From Olsenella sp. kh2p3 (GTDB lineage: Bacteria > Actinomycetota > Coriobacteriia > Coriobacteriales > Atopobiaceae): a DNA stretch of 64,000 nt. The translations under genes were made by a program, and so were the position numbers. Below the pieces are notes generated by a model. It ran no database searches. It saw nothing but the letters and a program-made list of their open reading frames with translations, and was not told the DNA's origin. Where the stretch lies: NCBI GenBank assembly GCA_900119625.1, contig FPKD01000002.1:1-64000 (forward strand), read 5' to 3'. Below are positions 1-9,368 of the stretch, in pieces (position 1 is the first letter of the stretch; every line of letters starts with the position of its first letter).

Positions 1-315
1 CGCCTACTGCAAGATCGCCAAGGTCGTCGCCGTGGAGAAGAAGGTGCGCCGCCGGCGCGACGACATCATCGCCGCAGTCGAGCTCGGCATCAGCAACGGG
101 CGCGTAGAGGCCATCAACAACAAGATCAAGGTGGCGGTGAGGATGGGCTACGGCTTCCGCAACACCGACAACCTCGTGGCCCTGCTCATGCTCAGGTGCG
201 GCGACTGCCAGCCCCAGCTCCCGGGTCGCCCGGTGAAGGCGAGGAAGAAGGGCGTGAAGGGAGCGAAGAGCGTTGCTGCCTAGGCTAGCCCCTTGTCACA
301 CAAACTACCGAAGCC
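1..315 (+). mobile_element. Right end of an ISL3-family insertion sequence (partial)
   Basis: The left part of the element lies outside the window. It holds the transposase C-terminus followed by a short tail ending near 315. Read from the outside inwards on the minus strand, the end starts GGCTTCGGTAGTTTGTGTG. That resembles ISL3-family terminal inverted repeats, which typically begin GGCTCTT or GGCTTC. The left repeat and the target duplication cannot be seen, so the exact end is an inference; an 8-base duplication, if present, would be 316-323. Confidence 0.55.
2..283 (+). CDS. ISL3-family transposase, C-terminal fragment
   Basis: The frame is open from base 2, so the N-terminus is cut off by the window edge. 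The visible 93 residues contain the stretch ISNGRVEAINNKIK followed by MGYGFRNTDN. This is the C-terminal end of the DDE transposase of ISL3-type elements, where the E of the NGRVE-like motif is the last catalytic acid. A basic tail ending KSVAA follows. The reading frame is intact as far as can be seen, so nothing shows that this copy is broken. In the cell it would catalyse cut-and-paste movement of its own element. Whether the full gene is functional cannot be judged. Confidence 0.8.
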   Translation, partial: AYCKIAKVVAVEKKVRRRRDDIIAAVELGISNGRVEAINNKIKVAVRMGYGFRNTDNLVALLMLRCGDCQPQLPGRPVKARKKGVKGAKSVAA

Positions 316-397
316 TCAAATTTTGTGCAGCGCCGCTTCTGGCGGGTGGCAGATGGGGCGGCCGGGCGGGCGGAGGGACCCAGGCTGCCCGGCCTCC

Positions 398-498
398 AAA
401 ACTGCGGCTTAATTGCACCTCTCAGCGGAGCCCCAAGCCCGCTGCCTGCGGTTCTTCTCAGCAGACCCCGCCTTGGACTGCAATTAAGCCGCAGTTTT
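398..498. repeat. 20-bp perfect inverted repeat with 61-nt spacer
   Basis: Arms at 398-417 (AAAACTGCGGCTTAATTGCA) and 479-498 are exact reverse complements. They lie between the IS end and the stop of the minus-strand operon at 570. In minus-strand RNA the second arm ends in a short U run, so it could act as a long-loop terminator for that operon. It could equally be a dispersed genomic repeat. The rest of 316-569 holds no convincing gene; 501-560 is almost pure purine on the plus strand. Confidence 0.7.
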
Positions 499-569
499 CC
501 ATTTCGGGGGAGGGGGGAGCAAGGGCGAGGGGAGGCGAGGAGAGGAGAGGGGGCGCCCCCCGCTTGGCC

Positions 570-1073
570 TCAGAGCACGATCGCCAGCATGATGCACAGC
601 TGAGATATGGCGTTTACCGCCTGTTCCTTCCAGTTTGCCTTTGCGTTGCGGCCGTCAAGGTGACTGGCGAACCAAGCCATGAAGAACATCCCTGCAAGTC
701 CCATGACGAGAAACAGCAACGAGGGCATTGCTGTTACGTGCGCTAGGACTGCGACGGGCGACCACTTGGCGCGGTCGACCACGAGCGACGCGAGCGCAAG
801 CGAAAAGCCCACGGGCATCAGGTAGCGCAGCTGCCGGTTGAGGAAGCGCACGTCCCTTCTCGCCAGCGACAGCACAAGCTTCCAGCACACCTTGAGCGTG
901 CCGGCAAGCACGACCAGCGCGACGCCAACGCGGAACAGAGTGCTGTCAAACCGCGTCGCCAGGACGCCAGCCCCCACACAGAAGAACGCCACGGGTAGGC
1001 AGTCCATGAGGGCCATCGAGAGCGTGAAGCCCTCCGGGATGGAATCGCTCTGTCTGTCTACGCGGGAACTCAT
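570..1073 (-). CDS. Hypothetical membrane protein, last gene of the TetR-linked operon
   Basis: A 167-residue protein with about five hydrophobic segments and no family I recognise. I chose the ATG at 1073 because it overlaps the upstream stop as ATGA, a typical coupled start; an ATG four codons earlier (1085) is also possible. Hydrophobic stretches lie around residues 15-35, 45-65, 85-105, 110-130 and 145-165, and a basic loop with RRDVRFLNRQLRY lies between the second and third. It is the distal gene of a four-gene minus-strand operon with a DUF1295 protein, a TetR regulator and another membrane protein, so it probably shares their envelope or lipid-related role. Function unknown. Confidence 0.7.
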   Translation of the reverse strand: MSSRVDRQSDSIPEGFTLSMALMDCLPVAFFCVGAGVLATRFDSTLFRVGVALVVLAGTLKVCWKLVLSLARRDVRFLNRQLRYLMPVGFSLALASLVVDRAKWSPVAVLAHVTAMPSLLFLVMGLAGMFFMAWFASHLDGRNAKANWKEQAVNAISQLCIMLAIVL

Positions 1074-1861
1074 GCGACCAGCCACGTGTGCTCCTTCACG
1101 GAATAGAGCGGGACGAGGGGAATCATGATCGGCGTCGTGGACTTGTACCTCCGGTATTCCGGGTCGTCTCCGTAGTTCTTGTCCTGCCTAATCTCCAGGC
1201 GGCGCGCCCCGCCAAACATGACGTAAATGATGCCCAGATAGCCGAGGATGGCGCAGATCCATTGGGCGGCGTTGGCGTACACGGAGAGTCCGGAGACAAA
1301 GACGCCGGTCCAGAAGACCATCTCGCCAAAGTAGTTGGGGCAACGCACCAGGCGGAAGAGGCCTGTGTCAACAAAGCGCTTGGGGTTTGCCTTCTTCGCG
1401 CGGTTCTTCTGGAGGTCCGCCGTCGTCTCGAGGACAAGTCCCGCCGCTGAGACAACCAGGCCAACTACGCAAAGGACATCGGTGCCTTTGCCGTCTGCCA
1501 GGCGAAACAGGACGGGCGACGTCTGCAGCACATAGAGCAGCGACGCAGAGACCCAGATGCCCACCTTGGCCACGACGGAAACGCCCTCGTTGGACTTGAC
1601 CTCGCCCTTCATTCGCCTGTTGTACGCGGTCTTCATGTCACGGTACAGCAGGTACCCAGCAAGCCGGCACCCATAGACAACGAGCAGGACGCACTGGAGC
1701 GCGGTTCCCACGGTGAGGGAGCCCCCGAAGATAACCAGAAGGCCGATGCCTATGAGGGCGATGGCCGCGCCGTAGCCCAACGAAATGAACCACACGTACT
1801 TGCGGAAGCCGCAGGAGCTGGCGATAAGGGCCAGGACGAGAAGGATGAGGAAGCTCTGCAT
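1070..1861 (-). CDS. DUF1295 / steroid 5-alpha-reductase-like membrane protein
   Basis: 263 residues with about seven membrane segments. The C-terminal half carries the hallmarks of the DUF1295 group of the isoprenylcysteine methyltransferase/steroid 5-alpha-reductase superfamily. These include FVDTGLFRLVRCPNYFGE, then hydrophobic helices, then a charged end with NYGDDPEYRRYKSTTP. The N-x-x-G/C-P-N-Y-x-G-E core is the likely NADPH- or cofactor-binding region. The ATG at 1861 has a GAGG element about eight bases upstream. Family members are predicted lipid or steroid reductases, but substrates are mostly unknown. The gene follows the TetR gene after a 122-base gap in which I see no other gene. 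Confidence 0.85.
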   Translation of the reverse strand: MQSFLILLVLALIASSCGFRKYVWFISLGYGAAIALIGIGLLVIFGGSLTVGTALQCVLLVVYGCRLAGYLLYRDMKTAYNRRMKGEVKSNEGVSVVAKVGIWVSASLLYVLQTSPVLFRLADGKGTDVLCVVGLVVSAAGLVLETTADLQKNRAKKANPKRFVDTGLFRLVRCPNYFGEMVFWTGVFVSGLSVYANAAQWICAILGYLGIIYVMFGGARRLEIRQDKNYGDDPEYRRYKSTTPIMIPLVPLYSVKEHTWLVA

Positions 1862-1983
1862 GTTTGTGCCTCGATGCTGAATTACGTAGGCCTGTAATGT
1901 GAAACCACCCCATTCTAGGGCCCGCCCGACCGGTGCGCCACCTTGCGGCGAACGGGACGTTGGACAGCGGCCGCATCGACGCC

Positions 1984-2553
1984 TTAGTAGAGGACCTTCC
2001 TAGCCAGGGCGACAAGGGGCTGACAGTCGTCTTGCCCAAGCACCAGGAGGACCACCAGCTGCTGGGTCACCAGCTCTGCAAAGCCTTCCCTGGTGAGGCC
2101 TCCCGTGAACGCGTCTTCTCGCACGCGCATGTCTGCATCCAAGGCATGAAGTATGTCATCCTCGATGTGCCCAAAGAACGAGTGCATCATCTCTCGGCCT
2201 TGAGCTCGTGGGCCCTGGTCGGCTGCAAGGTCCAGCACATGAGAGGGGAGAAACCCCGGGTAGCGCGACATGCCTGCCCGTGCACTATTGAAGGTCTTCT
2301 CGACGTGCGCGGCAAAGTCTTTCTCGGCGTCCGTGCCCTTGCGCGGGCCAAAGCTGAAGATGTCCGACCAGACGTCGGCGGTTACGGCAAGTACCAGCGC
2401 GTTCTTGCCGGGATAGTAGTTGTAGAGCGTTCCCGGCGCAATGCCGCAGGCCGAGGCCACCGTACGCATGCTTATGCCGGAAAGCCCCTGTTCCCGGACG
2501 ATGCCGCGACACACCTCGAGGATGTCTTCTCTCGACGTTGCCTTTTGGTTCAT
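1984..2553 (-). CDS. TetR/AcrR-family transcriptional regulator
   Basis: 189 residues from the ATG at 2553, eight bases after the upstream gene; an earlier in-frame ATG at 2604 would overlap that gene and add a non-homologous extension. Residues 5-50 form a standard TetR helix-turn-helix, with SREDILEVCRGIV, then GISMRTVASACGIAPGTLYNYY and P-GKNALV. The rest is the alpha-helical ligand domain, whose ligand cannot be inferred. It lies inside the operon it presumably represses. A perfect dyad at 3316-3336 upstream of the first gene is the obvious operator. It probably senses a hydrophobic compound handled by the neighbouring membrane proteins. Confidence 0.9.
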   Translation of the reverse strand: MNQKATSREDILEVCRGIVREQGLSGISMRTVASACGIAPGTLYNYYPGKNALVLAVTADVWSDIFSFGPRKGTDAEKDFAAHVEKTFNSARAGMSRYPGFLPSHVLDLAADQGPRAQGREMMHSFFGHIEDDILHALDADMRVREDAFTGGLTREGFAELVTQQLVVLLVLGQDDCQPLVALARKVLY

Positions 2554-2561
2554 CGCTATCC

Positions 2562-3266
2562 TTAGAGGACGTTGAGGAGCGAGAGCCCCATGCCAATGAC
2601 CCACATGTACATGACGGTCTTGGGAAGCATCAGCGCTCCCACCGAGGGCTTACGCTTGGCAAGGAAGGTCACGGGAAGGTAGAAGCCAAAGCTCAGCGCG
2701 ATGGCTATGCACATGCGCCAGAGGCCGTACCCACCGGTGTTGCCGGAGATGGCAAACAGGACAATCACCAGGATTCCGGTGATGGCAAAGGGGACGTTCC
2801 TGTAGAGCGACCAGCGGATGTTCTCCTTGCCAGAGAACCAGTCGTTCTGCGGGAAGAGGCAGAGGACAATGCGCACGGCTGCGGTGATGAAGATCAGCGT
2901 GGGAATGGCGGGGGAGACCTCGATGCTGGGGAAGATCTCTCTCCAGATGAAGTACAGCAGCACATAGAACACCGTCATGGTCACCGAGGTGATGGCAGTG
3001 CCCAGGCCAAGCTTCTTCTGGGTGTCTTCGCGTACCCCAAAGAGGTGCATCTGGACCCTGGGAATGAGGTGGAAGGCGTCGCCGCCCCCAAGGCACAGCG
3101 TGAGCCAGCCGTAGAGGACAAACACCAGGTGCCCATTGGAGTTTGCAAAGAAAATGATGGCTGCGACCAGGTCGAACACAAGGTACGCAATGTCAAAGAC
3201 GCTCTCGCCGATGCGCATGCCGCGCGGCATGCCCTCCTGCTTTGGCGGCACTGCTTCCTGACTCAT
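2562..3266 (-). CDS. Hypothetical polytopic membrane protein, first gene of the TetR operon
   Basis: 234 residues from the ATG at 3266, which has a strong GGAGGAGA ribosome site immediately upstream. An in-frame ATG at 3320 would lie on the operator and lacks such a site. About seven hydrophobic segments follow a short cytoplasmic N-terminus. A motif GGGDAFHLIPR sits in an early loop, and WFSGKENIRWSLYRN in a middle loop. I do not recognise the family. As first gene behind a TetR-type operator, followed directly by the tetR gene, it is the most likely effector of the regulon. Transport or lipid modification are both possible. Confidence 0.8.
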   Translation of the reverse strand: MSQEAVPPKQEGMPRGMRIGESVFDIAYLVFDLVAAIIFFANSNGHLVFVLYGWLTLCLGGGDAFHLIPRVQMHLFGVREDTQKKLGLGTAITSVTMTVFYVLLYFIWREIFPSIEVSPAIPTLIFITAAVRIVLCLFPQNDWFSGKENIRWSLYRNVPFAITGILVIVLFAISGNTGGYGLWRMCIAIALSFGFYLPVTFLAKRKPSVGALMLPKTVMYMWVIGMGLSLLNVL

Positions 3267-3315
3267 GAGTCTCTCCTCCTTGGCCGCGAAGTGCTTCCGC
3301 TGGACCATTTGACGC

Positions 3316-3336
3316 AACATGAACAGTGTTCATGTT
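3316..3336 (-). promoter_or_regulatory. Probable TetR operator (perfect 9-3-9 dyad)
   Basis: The arms AACATGAAC and GTTCATGTT are exact reverse complements separated by three bases. The site is about 50 bases upstream of the first operon start (3266) and contains the GAACA/TGTTC half-sites common for TetR-type operators. It overlaps a candidate minus-strand -10 (AAACAT, 3332-3337) that lies 17 bases from a -35 TTGACG (3355-3360). Binding here would block initiation. Confidence 0.75.
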
Positions 3337-3445
3337 TGCGCTTGATGCACGCCCCGTCAAGCCGACACGCGAGATGACTACATTATCCCTGCGACTCCCA
3401 GCAACGTTGAGTTCCCAATGATTCGCAACAAGGCAGCCGAGAAGC

Positions 3446-4630
3446 TCATTCTCCGCGCCTTTCGAATACCGGTGAGCCGTCCTGGGTCGCGATATTCCTT
3501 ATTGCAGCGTCAAGCGCGCGCTGGAAGGGAATGCGGTCCAGGCTGGTCTCTACCTCGAGCCGCAGCGTGTCTCCTGCTGCGTGAGTGCCTCTCACTCGAG
3601 TGAGAGGCATGGTGTCGACCGCCTCAACGACCTGGCAATCGTTCGTGTTGGCGGCAGGGGAGAGGGAGAGCGAGACGTGGGCCGTCCACGCCTCGGATGT
3701 GGCCCAGAAGCCGTCAAGCGCCTGCGCCATGCCAGCCACGTTGTGGACTCGAAGGACACGGGCGCCACGAGCCACCGCCGCAAGAGAGATGCCAATTGTC
3801 GCGTCGTCGCGCGCCGCGGCATCTGCGACACCGCTCACGGTGCCCACAAAGCGCTTGCGCGACACCGCGCACATGAGGGGATATCCCAGGCTGGCAAGCT
3901 GTTGGGTGGCACGCAGGATTACAATGTTGTCCTCGGGACTCTTGCCAAACCCCACGCCCGGGTCCAGGCAGATGCGCGAGGCGTCGACGCCCTGCGCCTC
4001 GAGGTCCTTCGCACGGTCGAGAAGGTAGCCCTCGAGCAGCCCCAACACATGGTCAACCTGCGGCAGAAGCGGCTGGTCTTGCTCGTTCTCCCATGCACGG
4101 TCGCCCGCGGATGCGACGTTCATGAGCGTGGAGAGGTCGTCTCGGCCGGAGCTAGCCATAACAGCGGAGCTGCGCGTGGCCGCGCCAGATACGGGACCGG
4201 AGTGCATGACCACGCATCCGCAGGTTGAGTTTGCTGCTACCTGCACCATTTGGGGATCCGAGAAGCCCGTCACGTCGTTAATGATCTGCGCCCCAAGCTC
4301 AGTGCATCGCTGCGCGACCGTGGGGTGGCGCGTGTCGATCGAGACGAGCGCTCCTTCCTTTACGAGCCAGCGAACCACCGGCTCGAGGCGGTGGTACTCC
4401 TCGTCTGGCTCGACGGGGGTGAAGCCGGGGCGCGTGGACTCACCGCCCACGTCGATGAGGCCGGCGCCATCGGTGAGCATTTGCGCAGCAGTTGCAATGG
4501 CTGCCTTGGGGGCGTTGTGGGCGCCACCGTCCGAGAAGGAGTCTGGCGTGACGTTGAGCACGCCCATTACGCGAGGACGTGACAGGTCGAGTGCGACGTT
4601 CGAGCAGTTCCATGTGGATGCGATTGGCAT
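3446..4630 (-). CDS. folP: Dihydropteroate synthase
   Basis: Condenses 6-hydroxymethyl-7,8-dihydropterin diphosphate with p-aminobenzoate in folate synthesis; it is the sulfonamide target. Signature segments are MGVLNVTPDSFSDGG near residue 23, then LIDVGGESTRPG, SIDTRHP, INDVTGF, CLDPGVGFGKS, and the SRKRF phosphate/PABA loop. The start at 4630 is preceded by GGGAG; a longer frame reaches 4750 but that extension is unlike DHPS. At 394 residues it is well over the usual 260-290. The extra length comes from an insert of about 40 residues after VVMHSG and a C-terminal extension of about 80 residues. No other folate genes are nearby. The extension is encoded partly by a 24-bp perfect palindrome (3586-3609). 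Confidence 0.93.
   Translation of the reverse strand: MPIASTWNCSNVALDLSRPRVMGVLNVTPDSFSDGGAHNAPKAAIATAAQMLTDGAGLIDVGGESTRPGFTPVEPDEEYHRLEPVVRWLVKEGALVSIDTRHPTVAQRCTELGAQIINDVTGFSDPQMVQVAANSTCGCVVMHSGPVSGAATRSSAVMASSGRDDLSTLMNVASAGDRAWENEQDQPLLPQVDHVLGLLEGYLLDRAKDLEAQGVDASRICLDPGVGFGKSPEDNIVILRATQQLASLGYPLMCAVSRKRFVGTVSGVADAAARDDATIGISLAAVARGARVLRVHNVAGMAQALDGFWATSEAWTAHVSLSLSPAANTNDCQVVEAVDTMPLTRVRGTHAAGDTLRLEVETSLDRIPFQRALDAAIRNIATQDGSPVFERRGE
3586..3609. repeat. 24-bp perfect palindrome inside folP
   Basis: The half TGCCTCTCACTC is followed directly by its reverse complement, with a CTCGAG core. It lies in the part of folP encoding the C-terminal extension, where on the minus strand it reads as MPLTRVRG. 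It could be a protein-binding site, a hairpin in the mRNA, or chance. Confidence 0.6.
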
Positions 4631-4749
4631 AGCGGTCTCCCTGGGCGCGCGGCCGGACCGCCCCAGCCAGGCTGTTCGGCATGCGTGTGCCGGCCGGGCG
4701 CGGTTGGCCCAGCGGTGCAGATGATACAGGATGCGCGAGTGTGGGCGCA

Positions 4750-4947
4750 ATGGAAGGCCTGAGACCGCGTGCCCTAGATGTCCTGGACAGCCTGCGATTC
4801 AGTCCAGATAAGCGCGCTAAGGCGGCTCCCAAGGTCCCCGAGACGGGAGAATCCGACCTTGGCGGCATTGCAGCTGCTCTTGCGGTTCTCGGTGCTGCAG
4901 CCCTGGCTGGCGTAACCGGCATTCGCTTCTCGTCTGATCGATGCTAG
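4750..4947 (+). pseudogene. Remnant with sortase-type C-terminal anchor signal
   Basis: A 65-codon frame whose C-terminus has the layout of a sortase sorting signal. It reads KVPETGESD (an LPXTG-like pentapeptide VPETG), then a hydrophobic span GGIAAALAVLGAAALAGVTG, then a short charged end IRFSSDRC. No signal peptide or extracellular domain precedes it, and the first 30 residues look unstructured. A rho-independent terminator follows 30 bases downstream on the same strand, as expected for the end of a real gene. I read it as the 3' relic of a wall-anchored surface protein gene lost by deletion. The alternative is a chance frame. Confidence 0.35.
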
Positions 4948-4978
4948 CCAAGCGTAAACGTCCTTAGCGCGTCTTTGT

Positions 4979-5008
4979 GGGGGATGCCCTTAGGGACATC
5001 CCCTTTTT
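4979..5008 (+). terminator. Rho-independent terminator
   Basis: GGGGATG-CCC, a TTA loop and GGGACATCCCC form a stem with one bulged base, followed by TTTTT. It is oriented with the 4750-4947 remnant. Confidence 0.7.
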
Positions 5009-5050
5009 GTGCAAGGGGGAGCCAACCGGGTTCTGCTGTTATCTGCGCAC

Positions 5051-5090
5051 ATAACAAAGCAGGCCACATGGCAAACACCATGTGGCCTGC
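5051..5090 (-). terminator. Terminator of tRNA-Asn
   Basis: A 13-bp perfect stem (5059-5071 with 5078-5090, hexaloop) is followed on the minus strand by TTTGTTAT. It starts nine bases after the tRNA CCA end. Confidence 0.85.
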
Positions 5091-5098
5091 GAAGTCTC

Positions 5099-5173
5099 TG
5101 GCTCCCCGGGCAGGGTTCGAACCTGCGACACGCTGATTAACAGTCAGCTGCGCTACCACTGCGCCACCGGGGA
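5099..5173 (-). tRNA. tRNA-Asn (anticodon GUU), CCA encoded
   Basis: The minus strand folds as a complete cloverleaf. The acceptor is TCCCCGG/CCGGGGA and the D arm has GCGC stems. The anticodon stem GCTGA/TCAGC carries loop CTGTTAA (anticodon GTT). The T arm is GCAGG-TTCGAAC-CCTGC. Discriminator G is followed by an encoded CCA at 5101-5099. Length is 75 bases including CCA. It is a stand-alone unit with its own promoter and terminator. Confidence 0.97.
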
Positions 5174-5574
5174 ATGTTCAACGCGAGAAATAAGTATACG
5201 AATCGGCTCGAAGGATGCAAGTCTCATTTTGAAATTATCTCGCAACTTGGACGGCACTGGTTCGCTCGCTTGGTTTTGTCCTGAGTTTATAGGGAGATGG
5301 GGTTGCTGTCGCATGGATTCGCTGCGTCTTGGGTTCGCGGGGGTTCGCCGAGGGGTTGCTGCTACACATTCGGCACCCAAATCTGTATCGACCAGCGCGG
5401 GATACAAATTCGTTAACGAACCTGTGGCGAGCGGACACACGTTCGGCACCCGAATCTGTATCGGCCTCAGCCCTCTGCCTTTTGTGTGAGTGCGCGAGCC
5501 CTGTGCTAGCATCTTGAGGATATTCAACACAGGCGGGCGCCGCATGCCCGTACACTCCTTCGACGGGAGGAACC
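5174..5574. repeat. Intergenic region with 22-nt direct repeats
   Basis: No gene is convincing here. Two near-identical 22-mers, TTCGGCACCC[A/G]AATCTGTATCG, lie at 5369-5390 and 5442-5463. A partial inverted copy (GGATACAAATTCG, 5400-5412) and the palindrome TTCGTTAACGAA lie between them. The cluster is upstream of the exporter operon, so it may be operators or a small dispersed repeat. The left end carries the tRNA promoter. Confidence 0.6.
5193..5220 (-). promoter_or_regulatory. Promoter of tRNA-Asn
   Basis: On the minus strand, -35 TTGCAT (5220-5215), a 16-base spacer and -10 TATACT (5198-5193). The expected transcription start is a few bases before the mature 5' end at 5173. Confidence 0.7.
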
Positions 5575-6459
5575 TTGGCATCAAACACTGAGCCTGCAGA
5601 GAAGGACGCGGCTTTGGCTGCACAGGAAGCATCGGCTCCCGCGACCCCCGTGCACACCACCTCGGCGCGCGACGCGTGGTATCCCGCCGGCAAGCGCGAC
5701 CTTTTCATCCTCCGCGAACTTGTCACGAAGGACTTCAAGCTCAAGTACCGTCGCAGCGTCCTCGGCGTCATTTGGAGCGTGCTCAACCCGCTCCTCATGA
5801 TGATTGTCATGTCGCTTGTCTTCTCGTTCTTCCTTCGCTACGACAACATTGAGCACTATCCGCTCTATCTCATCGTGGCCAACATCACCTGGCAGGTCTT
5901 CTCGGACTCCACCAATGCCGGCATGATGTCGATTATCGATGCGGCGCCCTTGCTCAAGAAGGTACGGGTGAAGAAGTTTGTCTTCCCTGTTGAGAAGGTC
6001 TTGTTCTCACTAGTGAACTTCCTCTTCTCGCTTATTGCCGTCTTTGTTGTCATGCTTTGGGAGGGCGTGGCCCCAACGCCCATGATGCTCCTTGCTCCTT
6101 TGTGCATCGTTCTGCTCATGTTCTTTTGCGTTGGCCTATCGCTGTTTCTTTCTGCACTTGCCGTCTTCTTCCGGGACCTCGTTCACTTGTGGAGCGTCCT
6201 CCTCATGGCTTGGATGTACGCTACGCCGCTCTTTTGGCCGGTCTCGATGATCGAGCAGGTGCCATATGCGTTTGTCCGTACGCTCATGTATGTAAACCCC
6301 ATGTATAACTTTGTGACATTCATGCGCGACACCGTTGTCTACGCAACCATGCCCCCATCCTCGGTGGTCCTGAGCTGTGTCGTATGGGCGGCTGTGTCGC
6401 TGGCACTCGGTTACTGGGTGTTTCGCGCAAACGAGCGCAGGTTCATCCTCTTCATCTAA
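5575..6459 (+). CDS. Polysaccharide ABC transporter, permease (ABC-2 type, Wzm/TagG-like)
   Basis: 294 residues. The N-terminal cytoplasmic segment (about 60 residues) ends in FILRELVTKDFKLKYRRSVLG, the amphipathic segment typical of ABC-2 polysaccharide and teichoic-acid permeases. Six membrane helices follow, with the motifs LGVIWSVLNPLLMM and LFFWPVSMIE-like features before the last pair. It starts with TTG (5575), preceded by GGGAGG. With the ATPase encoded just downstream it should form an inner-membrane exporter for a lipid-linked surface glycan or teichoic-type polymer. No glycosyltransferase genes accompany it, so the substrate is unknown. Confidence 0.88.
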   Translation: MASNTEPAEKDAALAAQEASAPATPVHTTSARDAWYPAGKRDLFILRELVTKDFKLKYRRSVLGVIWSVLNPLLMMIVMSLVFSFFLRYDNIEHYPLYLIVANITWQVFSDSTNAGMMSIIDAAPLLKKVRVKKFVFPVEKVLFSLVNFLFSLIAVFVVMLWEGVAPTPMMLLAPLCIVLLMFFCVGLSLFLSALAVFFRDLVHLWSVLLMAWMYATPLFWPVSMIEQVPYAFVRTLMYVNPMYNFVTFMRDTVVYATMPPSSVVLSCVVWAAVSLALGYWVFRANERRFILFI

Positions 6460-6518
6460 GGCAGATACGAGTTGGCTCTATCGTGCAATGGCATGAGAGC
6501 CGCAGGTTTAAGGGTCAG

Positions 6519-8432
<1,914 letters not shown>

Positions 8433-8433
<1 letters not shown>

Positions 8434-9368
8434 TGCTCTCGGTCAAGCACCTCATTGACACCTACAGCCTCACGGCGGATGACATCACCCAGATTCTGGA
8501 TACCGCCGCGTCGTTCGAGTCGGTGAACAACCGCGCCATCAAGAAGGTGCCGGCTCTGCGCGGTCGCACCATCGTGAACCTGTTCCTGGAGCCCTCCACG
8601 CGCACCAAGAGCTCCTTCGAGCTGGCCGAGAAGCGCCTCTCGGCAGACTCGCTCTCCATGGGTGGAAGCACCTCCTCGGTGGTCAAGGGCGAGAGCCTCG
8701 CCGACACCATCCAGACCATCTCCGCCATGAACGTCGACATGTTCGTGTGCCGCGCCAAGCTCGCGGGCACCCCGCAGCGCATCACCGAGAACACAGACGC
8801 TGTGGTCATCAACGCCGGCGATGGCAAGCACCAGCACCCCACGCAGGCAATGCTCGACCTCTACACCATCCGCAAGAACTTTGGCCACCTCGACGGCCTC
8901 AAGGTTGCCATCGTTGGCGACCTGGCGCACAGCCGCGTGTGCGGCTCGCTGGCCCCCGCGCTCAAGACCATGGGCGCCGAGGTCACGCTCGTTGGCCCTC
9001 CCACCTTCCAGGTGGACGACCCTGACTGGTTTGGCTGCCCGCAGACGGCGAGCCTCGATGACGTGATCGAGGACATGGATGTCGTCTATATGCTGCGCGT
9101 GCAGCTCGAGCGCATGGAGGGCGCGGCAATCCCGTCCCGCCGCGAGTACAACCGCCTCTACGGCCTTGACATGACGCGCGTGAACCGCATGAAGCCGGGC
9201 GCCATCATCTGCCACCCGGGCCCCATGAACCGCGGCATGGAGATCAACGCCGACGTTGCCGACTGCGCGCGCTCGCGCATCCTTAACCAGGTCAACGCGG
9301 GTGTCCTTACGCGCATGGCCGAGATGTACCTGCTTCTGGGAGGAGAGAACAATGGCCTTTCTGCTTAG
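8433..9368 (+). CDS. pyrB: Aspartate carbamoyltransferase catalytic subunit
   Basis: Makes N-carbamoyl-aspartate from carbamoyl phosphate and aspartate, the committed step of UMP synthesis. 311 residues, the normal catalytic-chain length. Key sites are the carbamoyl-phosphate loop STRTKSSFE near residue 55, the K in SSVVKGESLADT, HPTQAMLDLYT, and GDLAHSRVCGSL. The end motif is CHPGPMNRGME. No regulatory chain pyrI is present, so it probably functions as a trimer or with PyrC. The start overlaps pyrR by one base (TAATG), and the 3' end overlaps pyrC by 17 bases. Confidence 0.97.

Noticed and set aside
3446-4750. Longer folP start at 4750
   Set aside because: The 40-residue extension is Arg/Ala-rich and unlike any DHPS; ATG 4630 has a better ribosome site.
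5174-5574. Repeated motifs considered as a CRISPR array
   Set aside because: Only two 22-base repeats, 73 bases apart, with no regular spacers and no cas genes in the window.
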